This document shows, piece after piece, positions 43,341 through 51,420 of a stretch of 64,000 nucleotides of DNA (its first letter is position 1; each line of letters starts with the position of its first letter). The notes beneath the pieces were generated by a model. The model made no database searches and had not been told where the DNA came from. It saw only the letters and a list, made by a program, of their open reading frames with translations. Source of the DNA: Microbacterium sp. CBA3102 (GTDB taxonomy: Bacteria; Actinomycetota; Actinomycetes; Actinomycetales; Microbacteriaceae); assembly GCF_007954505.1 (NCBI RefSeq), contig NZ_CP042412.1:434001-498000 (forward strand), written 5' to 3'. Made by a program: the position numbers and the translations under genes.

Positions 43341-44302
43341 CCACCACCGCCGACACCGTCCACGCCGACGGGGCCTCCACTGCTGCATCCGCCGACTACA
43401 TGGGTTTCGTCGGGGTGACCACGGCGTCGTCGTCGATCATGAAGGTGTTCCCGCTGTGGGCCGACATCCTGGGTCTCCCGACGCGCACCCTGCTCGGCCA
43501 CGATCTGCCGATGGACGCCGAGCCGGCACAGTACCGCGCGATGGTCGAGCAGATCCGCGATGACCCGCACCACCGTGGAGCCCTCGTGACCACGCACAAG
43601 ATGAACGTGTACGCCGCGGCCTCCGACCTGTTCAACGAGTTGGATCCCTTCGCGGTGTCCTGCTCCGAGATCTCCAGCATCTCGAAGCGCGGCCGGGTCC
43701 TTTCCGGACGGGCCAAGGATCCGATCACGGTCGACCTCGCGCTGAACGACTTCCTCCCGGCCGATCACTTCACACGTACGGGTGCGGCGGTCGTGATCCT
43801 GGGCGCCGGCGGTTCGGGCACCGCACTGAGCTGGGCGCTGGCCGAGCGTGAGGACGCCCCCTCGAAGATCACGGTGACGGCCCGCACACAGGACAAGCTC
43901 GACCACCTGCGCGAGGTGCACCGCCAGCACGGCACGCGGGAGGGACTGATCGAGTACGTGGTGACTGCGTCCCCTGCAGAGGCCGATGCCCTGGTGACCG
44001 CCGCACCCCCGGGATCCGTCATCGCCAACGCCACCGGGCTCGGCAAGGACCGCCCGGGCTCGCCCCTGAGCGACACGGCGGTGTTCCCCGAAGGCGCGTA
44101 CGCGTGGGAGTTCAACTACCGCGGCTCGCTCGAGTTCCTGCATCAGGCGCAGGCGCAGGCGGCCGCGCACGGGCTCCACGTCATCGACGGCTGGCGCTAC
44201 TTCATCCACGGCTGGTCGCAGGTGGTGGCCGACGTGTTCGAGCTCGACCTGACCCCCGAGGTCGTCGAGCGACTCGCCGAGGCCGCGGAGTCGGTGCGCT
44301 GA
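43337..44302 (+). CDS. shikimate dehydrogenase-like oxidoreductase
   Basis: A 321-residue AroE-like protein. Seen: GFVGVTTASSSIMKVFPLWADILGLPTRTLLGHDLP, then GALVTTHKMNVYAAA with the Lys of the AroE active site, GRAKDPITVDLALNDF with the paired Asp, and the Rossmann motif VVILGAGGSGTALSWALAERE. The shikimate-binding SxS motif found in true AroE (GxPxxxSxSP) is replaced by TTASSSIMKVFP. Together with its place inside a sugar operon this suggests a hydroxy-acid or sugar-acid dehydrogenase rather than aromatic amino-acid synthesis. Coupled by ATGA and TGATG overlaps on both sides. Confidence 0.8.
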   Translation: MTTTADTVHADGASTAASADYMGFVGVTTASSSIMKVFPLWADILGLPTRTLLGHDLPMDAEPAQYRAMVEQIRDDPHHRGALVTTHKMNVYAAASDLFNELDPFAVSCSEISSISKRGRVLSGRAKDPITVDLALNDFLPADHFTRTGAAVVILGAGGSGTALSWALAEREDAPSKITVTARTQDKLDHLREVHRQHGTREGLIEYVVTASPAEADALVTAAPPGSVIANATGLGKDRPGSPLSDTAVFPEGAYAWEFNYRGSLEFLHQAQAQAAAHGLHVIDGWRYFIHGWSQVVADVFELDLTPEVVERLAEAAESVR

Positions 44303-45273
44303 TGTCCGTCGTCGTCCGCACGGTGCTCGGTGACATCGCGCCGACGGCGCTCGGACGAGTGAACTACCACGAGCACCTGTTCCAGGTGTCGCCGCTGCTG
44401 CCGGGCGATGAGCTCGACGATGAGACCGCGTCGGGCAAAGAAGCGGCACTGCTGCGGGCGAGCGGGTTCGACACGATGGTGGATGCCACACCGTTCGGAC
44501 TCGCCCGGGACCCGGAGGCTTTGGCACGGATCAGCGCGACGACCGGACTGCACATCGTGGCGACGACCGGCCGTCACCGTGAAGCCCATTACGGCGCGGA
44601 CCATCCGATGCAGGTGTGGACCGCCGACCGCCTGGCCGCTCTCTTCCTCGCCGACCTCACACGCGGCATGCCCGTGGACGACAGCGAGATCTTCGAGACG
44701 CCCGACATCTCCGTCGCACGCACACCGGGCGGTGCTCCCGTGCGCGCAGGGCTGCTCAAAGGGGGCGCCGACTACTGGCGCATCAGTCCGTTCGAGCGCA
44801 CGACGCTGATCGCCGTGGCCGCAGCGCACCGCGCGACAGGGGCTCCCGTCATGGTGCATCTGGAGTTCGGCACGGCGGCCCATGAGGTGCTCGACCTGCT
44901 CTCCGCCGAGGGGGTGCCTGCCCACCGGGTCGTGCTCGCGCACGCCGACCGCGACCCCGACCCCGGGCTGCACGTGTCCCTCGCCGAACGCGGAGCCCAC
45001 CTCGGCTACGACGGCTTCGCGCGTCCGCGCACCCGCTCCGATGCCGAGCTCCTCGCCCTGACCGTCGCCGTGGTCGAGCGCGGCGCCGGCGACCGGATCG
45101 TGCTCGGCGGCGATGTCGCCCGGCGCACTCGGTACATCGCGTACGGCGGCATGCCCGGACTCGCCTACCTCGGCGACCGTTACCTCCCCCGCCTCCGCGA
45201 GGCTGTGGGCGAGGACGCCGTGCACCGGATGCTCGTGACCACACCGGCGCAGCTGTTGACCTTCTCCGTCTGA
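44302..45273 (+). CDS. phosphotriesterase-family metal hydrolase
   Basis: A 323-residue amidohydrolase-superfamily protein of the phosphotriesterase/lactonase group. Seen metal ligands: His23 and His25 in VNYHEHLF, a Lys153 in AGLLKGGADYW that is probably carboxylated, His186 in MVHLEFG, His214 in LAHADRDPD and Asp270 in LGGDVARR. All ligands are present, so the enzyme should be active, most likely as a lactonase opening a sugar-acid lactone. It is the last gene of the operon (TGATG with the preceding gene) and converges on the ABC binding-protein gene. Confidence 0.85.
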   Translation: MSVVVRTVLGDIAPTALGRVNYHEHLFQVSPLLPGDELDDETASGKEAALLRASGFDTMVDATPFGLARDPEALARISATTGLHIVATTGRHREAHYGADHPMQVWTADRLAALFLADLTRGMPVDDSEIFETPDISVARTPGGAPVRAGLLKGGADYWRISPFERTTLIAVAAAHRATGAPVMVHLEFGTAAHEVLDLLSAEGVPAHRVVLAHADRDPDPGLHVSLAERGAHLGYDGFARPRTRSDAELLALTVAVVERGAGDRIVLGGDVARRTRYIAYGGMPGLAYLGDRYLPRLREAVGEDAVHRMLVTTPAQLLTFSV

Positions 45274-45287
45274 CTCCCCTGCTCACC

Positions 45288-45357
45288 TGTCGGGAGACTG
45301 CACGCATGTCGGAAGAATCGCCGGCATCCGCTCCTGCACCCGCGCAACCTCCCGACA
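45288..45357. repeat. palindromic element with TGTCGGGAG ends (family E)
   Basis: A 70-bp stretch starting TGTCGGGAG and ending CTCCCGACA, with further matching inner bases (RYTGCRCG). It follows the hydrolase stop by 14 bp and is followed by two direct CCGTCCCGACAC copies. One copy only in the window. Confidence 0.5.
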
Positions 45358-45397
45358 TCCGTCCCGACACATCTCCGCGGACACGCCGTCCCGACAC

Positions 45398-45433
45398 GAA
45401 GAAGCCCCCCGCCCGAAGGCGAGGGGCTTCTTC
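45398..45433. terminator. bidirectional terminator hairpin
   Basis: Stem GAAGAAGCCCC/GGGGCTTCTTC with an inner GCC-CGAA-GGC stem-loop, so nearly the whole element is paired. It lies between the convergent hydrolase and ABC binding-protein genes; the A/T-rich base of the stem gives T-runs on both strands. Confidence 0.8.
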
Positions 45434-45445
45434 ATGGATGCGGTG

Positions 45446-46447
45446 TCACTCGTAGAGGACGGCCGCGATCTTCGGGTCTTCGATGTTCGTGCTGTCGTAC
45501 CAGTACGAACCCGTGTCGTAGAACTTCTCGACCGACTCACCGTTGGCGGCGTCGTACGCGGCCTGCACGACCTGCGCGCCGATGCCGATCGGGTCCTGCG
45601 TGATCGCGCCGGCCATGGTGCCGTCCTTGATGGCGTTGATCTGGGCCGCACCGGAGTCGAAGCCGACGATGGTGATCTTGCCCTTCTCGAGGCCGAGCTC
45701 GTTCACGGCGTTCACCACACCGATGGCGGAGCCCTCGTTGGTGCCGTAGATGCCCTTGAGGTCGGGGTGGGCCGCGATCAGGGTCTTGGCGATGTCGGCC
45801 GACTTGAGGTGGTCGCCGTCACCGTACTGGATGTCGACGATCTCGATGTCGGGGTAGTCCGCCTCGATCTTGTCGACGAAGCCGTCGCGACGCTCGACAC
45901 CGGTCGAGTTGATCTGCGAGTGGCCGACGATCGCGACCTGTCCTTCGCCGCCGATCAGCTCGGCCATGTGCTCGGCAGCGAGCGCACCGGCGACCTTGCT
46001 GTCGGTGGCGGACAGGCTCAGGCCCACGTCGCCGTTGCAGGGGGCGTCGAAGTAGACGACCGGGATGTCCTTCGACTTGGCCTGCTCGAGCGGGGCGACG
46101 CACGCCTCGGGGTCGAGGGCGGCGTAGGCGATGGCGTCCGGGTTCTTGTCGATCGCGGCGGTCAGCATCTCGAGCTGCTGCGCGATCTCGGTCTCGGCCG
46201 CGGGGCCCTCGAACGTGATCTTCACGCCGAGCTCGTCGGCCTTCTCCTCGGCGCCCTTCTTGACGGCCTGCCAGAACTGGTGCTGGAAGCCCTTCGAGAC
46301 CATGGCGATGTACATCTCGCCGTCGCCGCTGCCGCCGTCTCCGCCGGAGCCCTCCTCGATCACGTCGCCGCCGCCGGCACAGCCGGCGAACACCAGGGCG
46401 GATGCGGCGACCAGCGCTGCGAATGCGGTCTTCTTCCCGAATTTCAT
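45446..46447 (-). CDS. ribose-type sugar-binding lipoprotein
   Basis: A 333-residue periplasmic-binding-protein-like lipoprotein (RbsB/CUT2 family). Seen: signal peptide MKFGKKTAFAALVAAS with lipobox FAGC (Cys23), an acidic and Gly/Ser linker, then IAMVSKGFQHQFWQAVKKGAEEKADELGVKITFEGPAAE and GFDSGAAQINAIKDGTMAGAITQDP, typical of RbsB-like proteins. The sugar is not evident. Last gene of the importer operon (ATPase, permease, binding protein); the upstream 18-bp tandem repeats at 46471-46506 lie between it and the permease. Confidence 0.92.
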   Translation of the reverse strand: MKFGKKTAFAALVAASALVFAGCAGGGDVIEEGSGGDGGSGDGEMYIAMVSKGFQHQFWQAVKKGAEEKADELGVKITFEGPAAETEIAQQLEMLTAAIDKNPDAIAYAALDPEACVAPLEQAKSKDIPVVYFDAPCNGDVGLSLSATDSKVAGALAAEHMAELIGGEGQVAIVGHSQINSTGVERRDGFVDKIEADYPDIEIVDIQYGDGDHLKSADIAKTLIAAHPDLKGIYGTNEGSAIGVVNAVNELGLEKGKITIVGFDSGAAQINAIKDGTMAGAITQDPIGIGAQVVQAAYDAANGESVEKFYDTGSYWYDSTNIEDPKIAAVLYE

Positions 46448-46470
46448 GAAAACTCCATTGTTCGTGGGTG

Positions 46471-46506
46471 GGTGGGTGGTGCAGGGATGGTGGGTGGTGC
46501 AGGGAT
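46471..46506. repeat. 18-bp tandem duplication
   Basis: Two identical adjacent 18-bp units, GGTGGGTGGTGCAGGGAT, in the gap between the permease stop and the binding-protein start. It is a recent slippage product and may modulate the relative expression of binding protein and permease. Confidence 0.85.
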
Positions 46507-46509
46507 GGG

Positions 46510-47544
46510 TCAGGTGCGCTGCCGGTTGCGGAGCGAGTCGAGGAAGACCGCGAGCAGCACGACCACACCGACGACGATGTTCTGCCACTCGGTCTGGATC
46601 GACATGATGCGCAGTCCGTTCACGAGCACGCTCATGATCAGGGCGCCGATCACGGTGCCGAGGATGGATCCGCGTCCGCCCAGCAGCGAGGTGCCGCCGA
46701 TGATGACCGCGGCGATCGCCTGCAGCTCGTACCCCATGCCGATCTGCGGCTGGGCGGAGTCGAGGCGCGAGGCGATGACGATGCCGGCGACGCCGGTGAA
46801 CGCACCCGCGAACATGTAGATGAGGATGGTCCAGCGACGCGTGTTGACGCCCGACAGCCGGGTGGCCTCCTCGTTCGAGCCGATCGCGAAGGTGTAGCGG
46901 CCGAGCAGGGTCTTCGACAGCACGAGCCAGGCGACGATCGCCAGCGCGGCGGTGATGAGCACCGCGTTCGGGATGCCGGGGATGATCACGCCGAGGGCGA
47001 TCTTCTTGAAGTCCGGTGCCGAGGTCGAGAAGTAGATCGGTGCGACGTTCGAGATCACGAGGGCGAGACCACCCGCGATCATCATCATCGCGAGCGTGGC
47101 GATGAACGGGGGCAGTCGCAGGAACGTGATGTTCACGCCGTTGACGAGTCCCATCAGCACACCTGTCGCGACGCCGCCGATCACGCCGACCCAGACGGGA
47201 AGGCCCATGTTCGTGACGATGACCCCGGTCATCACGGCGCACAGCGCCATGCCGGTGCCGATCGACAGGTCGATGCCGCCGGTGATGATGACGAAGGTCG
47301 TACCGAGGGCGAGGATGCCGATCACCGCGGTCGACAGCAGCACCGTGGCGATGTTGCTGAAAGTGAAGAAGTTGGGGCTGGCGATCGAGAAGAAGATGAC
47401 CAGCACGATCAAGGTGCCGAAGGCCAGCGACTGCTGGAACTGCCGCTTGATGAACCCGACGACATCCCTCTTGTCGGTGTCCTCGTTCACGGCGGTCTGG
47501 ATGATCGTCGTCGTCGACGATCCGGGCTGCTGCGGAGCGCTCAT
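46510..47544 (-). CDS. ribose-type ABC transporter permease
   Basis: A 344-residue permease of the CUT2 (RbsC) family, with eight to ten hydrophobic helices. Seen: FFSIASPNFFTFSNIATVLLSTAVIGILALGTTFVIITGGIDLSIGTGMALCAVMTGVI, a hallmark of RbsC-like proteins, and GRYTFAIGSNEEATRLSGVNTRRWTILIYMFAGAFTGVAGIVIASRL. It likely acts as a homodimeric channel with the adjacent double ATPase. Confidence 0.94.
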   Translation of the reverse strand: MSAPQQPGSSTTTIIQTAVNEDTDKRDVVGFIKRQFQQSLAFGTLIVLVIFFSIASPNFFTFSNIATVLLSTAVIGILALGTTFVIITGGIDLSIGTGMALCAVMTGVIVTNMGLPVWVGVIGGVATGVLMGLVNGVNITFLRLPPFIATLAMMMIAGGLALVISNVAPIYFSTSAPDFKKIALGVIIPGIPNAVLITAALAIVAWLVLSKTLLGRYTFAIGSNEEATRLSGVNTRRWTILIYMFAGAFTGVAGIVIASRLDSAQPQIGMGYELQAIAAVIIGGTSLLGGRGSILGTVIGALIMSVLVNGLRIMSIQTEWQNIVVGVVVLLAVFLDSLRNRQRT

Positions 47545-49046
47545 CAGTCTTCCTCCCCGTGGGCTGCGAGTTGCATGATCTTCTCCTGGCTTGCTTCCTC
47601 GTTGCGGAGCGTCCCGGTGATGCGACCGTTGGCGAAGACCGCGATGCGGTTCGCCACGCGGAGGATCTCCGGGAGCTCGGATGAGATGACGATGATGGAC
47701 TTGCCTGCGTCAGCGAGCTGCTGCATGAGGCGGTAGATCTCCTCTTTCGCGCCGACGTCGATCCCTCGGGTCGGCTCGTCGAAGATGAGGATGTCGCAGT
47801 CGCGCATCAGCCAGCGGGCGATGACGACCTTCTGCTGGTTCCCTCCGGAGAGGAGCTTGACGACCTGGTTGACCGAGGGCGTCTTCACGCGCAGCTGCTG
47901 CACGTATTCCTTGGTGCGGTTCTTCGCCTTGCTGTCGCCCATCCAACCGATCGCGTTGGCGTAGGAGCCGAGCGAGGCGAGCACGGTGTTGAACGTCACA
48001 TCCTGCTCGAGCATGAGGCCGAGGAGCTTCCGGTCCTCGGACAGGTACCCGAGGCCGTGATGCACCGCGTCCGCGGGCTGGGAGATCCGCGCCGGGCGAC
48101 CATCAATGGTGATCGTGCCGCTGTCGCGGTGGTCGGCGCCGATCACGGCTCGGGCGGTCTCGGTGCGCCCCGCCCCCATGAGGCCGGCGAAGCCGAGGAT
48201 CTCGCCCCGGTGCAACCGGAACGAGACGTCTTTCAGAAGGCTCTTGGTCGACAGCCCCTGCACCTCGAGGACCACGGGGTCGTTCGCGTGCTCACGGGCC
48301 TGGGGACGGGTTCCCTCGTCGATCACGCGGCCGACCATCATCTCGATGATCGTCGGGATGGTGATCTCGGACTTGTCGAGTGATCCGATGTATGTGCCGT
48401 CCCGCAGGACGGTCACCCGATCAGCCAGGCGGCGCAGTTCGTCCATGCGGTGCGAGATGTAGACGATCCCGGTGCCGCGCGCCTTGAGCTGCTCGATCAG
48501 CACGAAGAGCGTCTCGACCTCGGTGTCGGTGAGGGCCGAGGTCGGCTCGTCCATGATGAGCACCTTGGCATTGAAGGACAGCGCCTTGGCGATCTCGACC
48601 ATCTGCTGCTCGGCCACCGTGAGCTCGCCGACGAGCTGACGCGGGTTCAGGTGGATGTCGAGGCGCTGCAGCAGCTCGGCGGTCTGCGCGTTCAGCTTGC
48701 GCTCCGACAGGAACGGGCCCGTGGTGGGTTCCCGCCCCACGTAGATGTTCTGCGCCACGGTCAGATCGGGCATCAGGTTGAGCTCCTGATGGATGATCGT
48801 GATGCCGAGCTCCTGCGCCTGGAGGGGGCTCGTGAGCTCGACCTCCCGGCCCTCGAACGTGATCGTGCCCTCGTCCTTGGTGTAGATCCCGGAGAGGATC
48901 TTCATCAGGGTCGACTTGCCGGCACCGTTCTCACCCACGAGCACGAGCACCTCGCCGGCGTGCACCTCGAGGTGCACGTCTTTCAGCGCCTGCACGCCGG
49001 GGAATCCTTTGCTGATCCCCTCGACCCGGAGGATGGGTCCACTCAT
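47544..49046 (-). CDS. ribose-type ABC transporter ATPase (double domain)
   Basis: A 500-residue RbsA-like protein with two ABC domains. Seen in domain 1: Walker A VGENGAGKSTLMKILSG, signature ELTVAEQQMVEIAKAL and Walker B VLIMDEPTSAL; in domain 2: degenerate Walker A GLMGAGRTETARAV, signature LLSGGNQQKVVIARWL and Walker B ILIFDEPTRGID. The degenerate second site is normal for the family. The ATG at 49046 replaces an upstream start because the extra 16 residues are basic and unlike the family. First gene of the importer operon. Confidence 0.94.
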   Translation of the reverse strand: MSGPILRVEGISKGFPGVQALKDVHLEVHAGEVLVLVGENGAGKSTLMKILSGIYTKDEGTITFEGREVELTSPLQAQELGITIIHQELNLMPDLTVAQNIYVGREPTTGPFLSERKLNAQTAELLQRLDIHLNPRQLVGELTVAEQQMVEIAKALSFNAKVLIMDEPTSALTDTEVETLFVLIEQLKARGTGIVYISHRMDELRRLADRVTVLRDGTYIGSLDKSEITIPTIIEMMVGRVIDEGTRPQAREHANDPVVLEVQGLSTKSLLKDVSFRLHRGEILGFAGLMGAGRTETARAVIGADHRDSGTITIDGRPARISQPADAVHHGLGYLSEDRKLLGLMLEQDVTFNTVLASLGSYANAIGWMGDSKAKNRTKEYVQQLRVKTPSVNQVVKLLSGGNQQKVVIARWLMRDCDILIFDEPTRGIDVGAKEEIYRLMQQLADAGKSIIVISSELPEILRVANRIAVFANGRITGTLRNEEASQEKIMQLAAHGEED

Positions 49047-49104
49047 GCGCTCACCTGCTTCCTTGAAGGTTCTGCTTCGACGTCGACGGATCATTCCGTC
49101 GCAA

Positions 49105-49117
49105 ACATCGGATCAAT
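49105..49117. promoter_or_regulatory. ACATCGGATCAAT motif in the ABC importer promoter
   Basis: ACATCGGATCAAT, 59 bp before the ATPase start, differs by one base from ACATCCGATCAAT in front of the fucose GntR gene (56422-56434) and resembles the ACATCCGATGT palindrome of the fuconate promoter. It may let the fucose regulator act on this importer. Confidence 0.4.
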
Positions 49118-49188
49118 TCTGCGTCCTACGCTACGGGCAGCGCAAGTTGTATCTAAATGTATCTAATGACGGCCGGATGCGGAAGACC

Positions 49189-49198
49189 TGTAATGACA
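49189..49198. promoter_or_regulatory. TGTAATGACA motif upstream of the ABC importer
   Basis: The ten bases TGTAATGACA are identical to the core of the palindrome at 40243-40258 (reverse strand) and to the motif at 57860-57869. It is preceded by ACC, extending the match to the outer arm. Two copies of TGTATCTAA (49148 and 49158) lie nearer the gene and could be promoter elements. Confidence 0.5.
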
Positions 49199-49235
49199 TC
49201 TTGATCTTCCAATCGTCTCGCCGGTGGATTCCGGC

Positions 49236-50105
49236 TCAGTGGAGGCGGATCGAGTCGACCGCCACGAGCTTGTCGCGGATGTACGCGTTGGCGTGGGTGC
49301 CGAGTTCGTCGTTGTCGCTCCAGAGGTTCCGCCAGATGCCGAGCATGCGGCTGAGGTCGGGAGCGACGACCGCCGAGGAGAACGACTCGAAGACGATCGG
49401 ACCGTCGTAGCCGATGCGGCCGAGCGCCTTGAAGAACGTGTCGAAGTCGACCGTGCCGGTGCCGAGGTACCCGCGGTGACTCTCTCCGATGTGCACGTAG
49501 CGCAGGGCGGGAGCCGCGTCGAGGACCGGCGCGAACATATCCGACTCCTCGATGTTCATGTGGTACGTGTCGAGGTGGATTCCGAGGTTCGGCCGATCGA
49601 CCTCGGCGACGTACCCCAGAGCCTGTCGCGCCGTGTTCAGCACGTTGGTCTCGTAGCGGTTCACGACCTCGAGCGAGACCGAGACGCCGCGCTCGGCGGC
49701 GTGGTCGGCGACGCGTGCGATCACGGCGCGGCTGCTCGCGAGCCCCGCAGTGGTCACCGGCTCCATGTACTTCTTCATGGCGCTGTAGATCACCCCGCAG
49801 AAGTGCTGGCCCCCGAGGTCCGCCAGCACATCCACGGCCTTGATCAGCAAGGCTTCGCCGGCCGCGACGATCGCAGGGTCGGAGCTCGTGACATCGGTGG
49901 CCTCGGAGAGCCCGAGGGAGGCGCTGACGGCGAGGTCGTACTCCTCCAGCGCATCCTTCGCGACGGCGACGTCGAACGAGAACGGATCCATCAACGGGAA
50001 CTCGATGAGGTCGAAACCCGCACCCTTGGTCTTGCGCACCGCCAGACGGATGCCCTCGGCATCGAAGTTCCCCGTCCAGACGAGCCCGTGGCATCCGATG
50101 TTCAT
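49236..50105 (-). CDS. ketose 3-epimerase-like TIM barrel enzyme
   Basis: A 289-residue sugar-phosphate isomerase/epimerase-family barrel, closest to D-psicose/D-tagatose 3-epimerases. Seen: metal ligands Glu146 (SLEVVNRYETNVLNTA), Asp179 (GIHLDTYHMNIEESD), His205 (YVHIGESHRGYLGTG) and Glu240 (IVFESFSS), the full catalytic set. It would interconvert ketose epimers, feeding the FGGY kinase at 40879. Start at 50105; the frame upstream runs into the operator. It is divergent from a LacI gene with a 26-bp palindrome between them. Confidence 0.85.
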   Translation of the reverse strand: MNIGCHGLVWTGNFDAEGIRLAVRKTKGAGFDLIEFPLMDPFSFDVAVAKDALEEYDLAVSASLGLSEATDVTSSDPAIVAAGEALLIKAVDVLADLGGQHFCGVIYSAMKKYMEPVTTAGLASSRAVIARVADHAAERGVSVSLEVVNRYETNVLNTARQALGYVAEVDRPNLGIHLDTYHMNIEESDMFAPVLDAAPALRYVHIGESHRGYLGTGTVDFDTFFKALGRIGYDGPIVFESFSSAVVAPDLSRMLGIWRNLWSDNDELGTHANAYIRDKLVAVDSIRLH

Positions 50106-50143
50106 GAGACCTCTCACAGCGGGTGTGCGGCACCGTCGCCGTC

Positions 50144-50230
50144 CCGGAATTGGCACGTGCCAATTCCGGTGTGCGTGTCACGCTACGTCGCCCGCCAGAC
50201 GCTGTCAAGAACTTTCTTGGCACGTTGCAA
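50144..50230. promoter_or_regulatory. two LacI-type operators between epimerase and LacI genes
   Basis: A perfect 26-bp palindrome at 50144-50169, centred on TTGGCACGTGCCAA, lies 39 bp upstream of the epimerase start. A second, imperfect TTGGCACGTTGCAA is at 50217-50230, 70 bp upstream of the LacI start. The pair suggests looping or dual repression of the divergent genes by the LacI product. Confidence 0.75.
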
Positions 50231-50300
50231 GTCCTCCGCTATCCTGAGGCGACCGACGTGGTCGCCGTTCCCGATCGACGCGGTCCGACGAAGGAGTTCC

Positions 50301-51302
50301 ATGCCCGCGAGCGTCAAGGACGTCGCCGCCCTCGCCGGAGTCTCCTCCTCCACCGTCTCGAACTACCTCAACCACCCGCATGTGCTCGGATCCGCGAGTC
50401 GGGAACGGGTGCGGGCGGCGATCGAACAGCTCGGCTACGTGCCCAACGAGTCCGCACGACAGCTGCGCGCCGGGTCGAGCAAGGCCCTCGCGCTGATCCT
50501 GCTCGACGCCTGGCTGCCCTATTTCCACGACCTCTCGCGCGGGGTCGAAGACGTGGCGCGCGAGGGGGGATGGTCGCTGTTCTTCAGCAACAGCGACCGC
50601 GACGATGCGCAGGAACGGCGCAACCTCGACATGTTCGAGGCGCACCGGGTGCAGGGCATCGTCATCTATCCGCTCGGCGACGTGGTGCCGCGCCTGGAGG
50701 GACTGGCCGACCGCGGTATCCGCTCGGTCGTGGTGGGTCCGATCCGGGAATCATCGAAGGTCGCGTCCGTGCTGTTCGACGACCGCGGCGGTGGGCGACT
50801 CGCGGGCGAACACCTCCTGGACCTCGGCCGCCGACGCCTCCTCTTCCTCGGCAATCCGGCGGTGAGTCAGTCGAACGACCGCCTCGCCGGGCTGCGTGAG
50901 GCCGTCTCGGGGTCCGACGCGAACCTGTCGATCATCGACGTGTCGCACCTGGCGATCGAGGACGGACTGCGTGCGGGTGAGCAGATCATCGCGATGCCGG
51001 TCACCGAGCGCCCGGACGCGGTGTTCGCTGCGAACGACATGGTGGCACTCGGGGTGCTCACGCAGCTGCTGCGTCATGGCATCCGGGTCCCGGAGGAGAT
51101 CGCCCTCATCGGCTTCGACGACGTCGCCCAGGCACACCAGGGCGTCGTGCCGCTCACGAGCGTGCGGCAGCCCGGCTACGAGATCGGCCGCGCCGCCGGA
51201 GCCGCTCTCCTGCAGCAGCTCGCCGACCCCACGGCACCGCCGCCCGCGACCACCCCCTTCCCCGCTGAACTCATCGTGCGGGAGTCCACGGTCGGACGGT
51301 GA
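50301..51302 (+). CDS. LacI family transcriptional regulator
   Basis: A 333-residue LacI/GalR repressor. Seen: VKDVAALAGVSSSTVSNYLNHPHVLGSASRERVRAAIEQLGYVPNESARQLRAGSSKALALIL, then the sensor domain with HLLDLGRRRLLFLGNPAVSQSNDRLAGLREAV and GFDDVAQAHQGVVPLTSVRQP. The AAGGAG site before ATG at 50301 fixes the start. It is divergent from the epimerase and is probably autoregulated through the operators at 50144-50230. It likely senses the sugar of this locus. Confidence 0.9.
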   Translation: MPASVKDVAALAGVSSSTVSNYLNHPHVLGSASRERVRAAIEQLGYVPNESARQLRAGSSKALALILLDAWLPYFHDLSRGVEDVAREGGWSLFFSNSDRDDAQERRNLDMFEAHRVQGIVIYPLGDVVPRLEGLADRGIRSVVVGPIRESSKVASVLFDDRGGGRLAGEHLLDLGRRRLLFLGNPAVSQSNDRLAGLREAVSGSDANLSIIDVSHLAIEDGLRAGEQIIAMPVTERPDAVFAANDMVALGVLTQLLRHGIRVPEEIALIGFDDVAQAHQGVVPLTSVRQPGYEIGRAAGAALLQQLADPTAPPPATTPFPAELIVRESTVGR

Positions 51303-51317
51303 GCACGGCCCTGCGTC

Positions 51318-51403
51318 GTTCACAACTCCTCAGATATTGCCCGCACACCGGGCTGCGACGGCCGCAAACGCTCGATCTGGGCAATCGTTGAGGAGTTATG
51401 AAC
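51318..51403. repeat. 86-bp palindromic element, family A copy 4
   Basis: Begins GTTCACAACTCCTCAGATAT and ends TTGAGGAGTTATGAAC, again exactly 86 bp, with an inner ATTGCCC/GGGCAAT pair. It fills the gap between the convergent LacI and aldo/keto reductase genes. Confidence 0.8.
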
Positions 51404-51420
51404 GCGGCACAGGCGTCGGG

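Noticed and set aside
51360-51405. Possible integrase attachment site next to the LacI gene.
   Set aside because: The palindrome is family A copy 4, and no integrase, tRNA gene or direct repeat is nearby.
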